DNA from: Proteobacteria bacterium UBA6729 | Lineage (GTDB): Bacteria > Pseudomonadota > Gammaproteobacteria > Porifericomitales > Porifericomitaceae | Assembly (NCBI GenBank): GCA_002454015.1 | Contig: DKIB01000112.1 | Location: 1-6,126 of the forward strand | DNA: 6,126 nt | Direction of reading: 5' to 3' | Part shown: piece after piece, positions 4,829-6,126 of the stretch | How positions within the stretch are numbered: position 1 is the first letter of the stretch | Layout of the letters: each line of letters opens with the position of its first letter | The notes under the pieces: generated by a model | Database searches by the model: none | Told to the model about the DNA's origin: nothing | The model's input: the letters and a program-made list of their open reading frames with translations, nothing else | Position numbers and translations under genes: made by a program

Positions 4829-6126
4829 ATGTGGTATTCAGATTTGCACCAGCATTCAATGACCCTGGCCAGGCCCTCCGGCGGCTGGCTCTTCGTCCTG
4901 CTGTTGCCCATGATGCAGGCCCTCGCACAAGCCCCCGGGGAAATGTCGACCTGTGCCGGGCCCTCTCTGTTTGACCGCCTTGATGAAGACTGCAGCACCC
5001 CGCAGGACTCCAATCTGGAGCGCATGGATGATGCCCTGACGACCCTGTATGTCTACTACGGTGTACAGGCGGTGATCCGCAAACAACGCGAGGAGTTTAT
5101 CACCAGTAATCCGGGGCAGGATTTTGTGCCCGCTCCGGAACTGGGTCAGATACTGGCTGAGTTCGGCCTTGTGGATGTTGAGGCCAGTGCCATAGCGGCA
5201 CAGCTGGAAGGGAGCCCGGACATTGCGACGACCCTGAATGAGGTTTTGCAGCCGGTGATGGGGCGTAGCTGTAAAGCGAACGGTATTGAGCAACCTGACC
5301 GGATCATCTGCTCACTGCTTGACTATACACTGGATGGTACGGATCGGCAGACCCTGCGCGAGGCCGCCACCTTCACGGCAGCGGCACTGCAGGAACTCAG
5401 CCCGGCCCCCTATGATCTCGCTGCCCGCAGCGGTCGCCAGCTGAGTCTGTCTCTGGCGCGACTGGCGCAGCGCCGCCTGACCCGGTTACGCGACACCCCC
5501 CACGCGGACACTGCGCAACTCGATGGGCAATCGCCACTCGTGGCCTCCGCTGCCCCCACCGCTGCAACCATGGCATTGATGGGGCTGACCGGGCTGAATG
5601 TGCAAGCCCGACAGACCCACTACCACCCCGGCCGGCTGACCACTTGGGCACAAGGCTTCAGTTCCTATGCCAGTCAGGATGAGGAAGATCTGCTGCACGA
5701 CTTTGAGCATCGGCAACACGGCTTTGTGGTCGGCGCAGACCACGCGATCGGCGATCAAATCCTGGCAGGGGGCTATCTGGGGGGGGGGCTGATGGATACC
5801 TCCTTTGCGGGCGGAGACAAACACGAGGCCCTGCTCTACAGCGCCGGCCTGTATGGCATGGTCATTGGCCCATCCCGGCGCTCTTATCTGGATCTGGCAT
5901 TCGGCCTGCACTACATTGATCACGAGCAGCAACGGGAGATCCGGCTCGGTGGCCGGCGCACAGCCCGGGCTGACTACGGTGCCTTGGCGCTCAGCCTGCA
6001 TACAGGTGCCGGCATAATGTTTGATATACGCAAACTGATCCTGGAACCGGAGGCCTCCGTCGCCTATATTTACCAGAGTATAGATGGCTTCACCGAGAGC
6101 GGTGACAGCCCGGCGTTGTTGCAGGT
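4829..6126 (+). CDS. Autotransporter-like outer-membrane protein with short cysteine-paired passenger (5' part, runs off the right edge)
   Basis: 432 codons are visible and open to the edge. Residues 18-35 form a hydrophobic signal-peptide core ending ALAQA, with likely cleavage before Pro36. The ATG at 4829 has GGAGG 15 nt upstream; the in-frame ATG at 4859 gives a more compact signal peptide but has no ribosome binding site. Residues 36-190 look mainly helical and contain four cysteines, C42/C55 and C148/C161, each pair spaced CX12C. Residues 187-222 (ALQELSPAPYD, then an Arg-rich amphipathic helix) resemble the linker preceding autotransporter barrels. From W273 (TWAQGFSSYASQD) the pattern of alternating residues and glycine turns (GFVVGADHAIGDQILAGGYL) fits the PF03797-type barrel. 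About 160 barrel residues are present and the C-terminal strand lies outside. The passenger is far shorter than a typical beta-helix passenger. The function is unknown. Surface or outer-membrane location is inferred. Confidence 0.82.
   Translation, partial: MWYSDLHQHSMTLARPSGGWLFVLLLPMMQALAQAPGEMSTCAGPSLFDRLDEDCSTPQDSNLERMDDALTTLYVYYGVQAVIRKQREEFITSNPGQDFVPAPELGQILAEFGLVDVEASAIAAQLEGSPDIATTLNEVLQPVMGRSCKANGIEQPDRIICSLLDYTLDGTDRQTLREAATFTAAALQELSPAPYDLAARSGRQLSLSLARLAQRRLTRLRDTPHADTAQLDGQSPLVASAAPTAATMALMGLTGLNVQARQTHYHPGRLTTWAQGFSSYASQDEEDLLHDFEHRQHGFVVGADHAIGDQILAGGYLGGGLMDTSFAGGDKHEALLYSAGLYGMVIGPSRRSYLDLAFGLHYIDHEQQREIRLGGRRTARADYGALALSLHTGAGIMFDIRKLILEPEASVAYIYQSIDGFTESGDSPALLQ
5779..5788 (+). 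repeat. G10 homopolymer tract inside the barrel-coding region
   Basis: Ten consecutive G at 5779-5788 encode the end of Leu317 and Gly318-Gly320 in the current open frame. Loss of one G would place TGA (5790-5792) directly after the tract; gain of one G would give TGA at 5917-5919. Either would truncate the barrel. This is the longest homopolymer in the window; other G or C runs reach 7. Confidence 0.85.

Noticed and set aside
5486..6001. 171-codon minus-strand frame antisense to the autotransporter
   Set aside because: The plus-strand frame has a signal peptide and barrel pattern; this one is a mirror of it with no features of its own.

Overview
The window looks like GC-rich chromosomal DNA of a Gram-negative proteobacterium, most likely a gammaproteobacterium. 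The reasons are a NagZ very close to the enterobacterial type, a class I glutamine synthetase that keeps the residue spacing of E. coli GlnA, and an outer-membrane autotransporter. The genus cannot be named from the sequence. There are six protein genes. One runs off the left edge and one off the right edge. I see no RNA genes, insertion sequences or CRISPR.

Layout: (1) positions 1-354, minus strand, 5' part of an unrecognised small membrane protein. (2) Positions 361-3143, plus strand, a tight three-gene run: two inner-membrane permease subunits of the DppB/DppC (peptide/nickel) ABC importer family, then nagZ, the cytoplasmic beta-N-acetylglucosaminidase of peptidoglycan recycling. Gaps are 8 and 3 bp, so it is probably one operon. 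No ATPase or binding-protein gene is visible. (3) Positions 3144-3278, a 37-bp imperfect dyad followed directly by a sigma70-like promoter and a strong ribosome binding site. (4) Positions 3279-4688, glnA. (5) Positions 4689-4828, an intergenic stretch with a promoter-like element overlapped by a small inverted repeat. (6) From 4829 to the right edge, an autotransporter-like gene: signal peptide, a short helical region with two CX12C cysteine pairs, a pre-barrel linker helix and the first part of the beta-barrel. A run of ten G lies inside the barrel-coding region.

Two things deserve a second look. The permease-nagZ operon suggests that the ABC importer may bring in cell-wall turnover products for NagZ. 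The autotransporter combines paired cysteines in an unusually short passenger with a G10 tract, where loss of one G gives an immediate stop codon, as expected of a phase-variable surface gene. Both are inferences. The core genes glnA and nagZ are ordinary.
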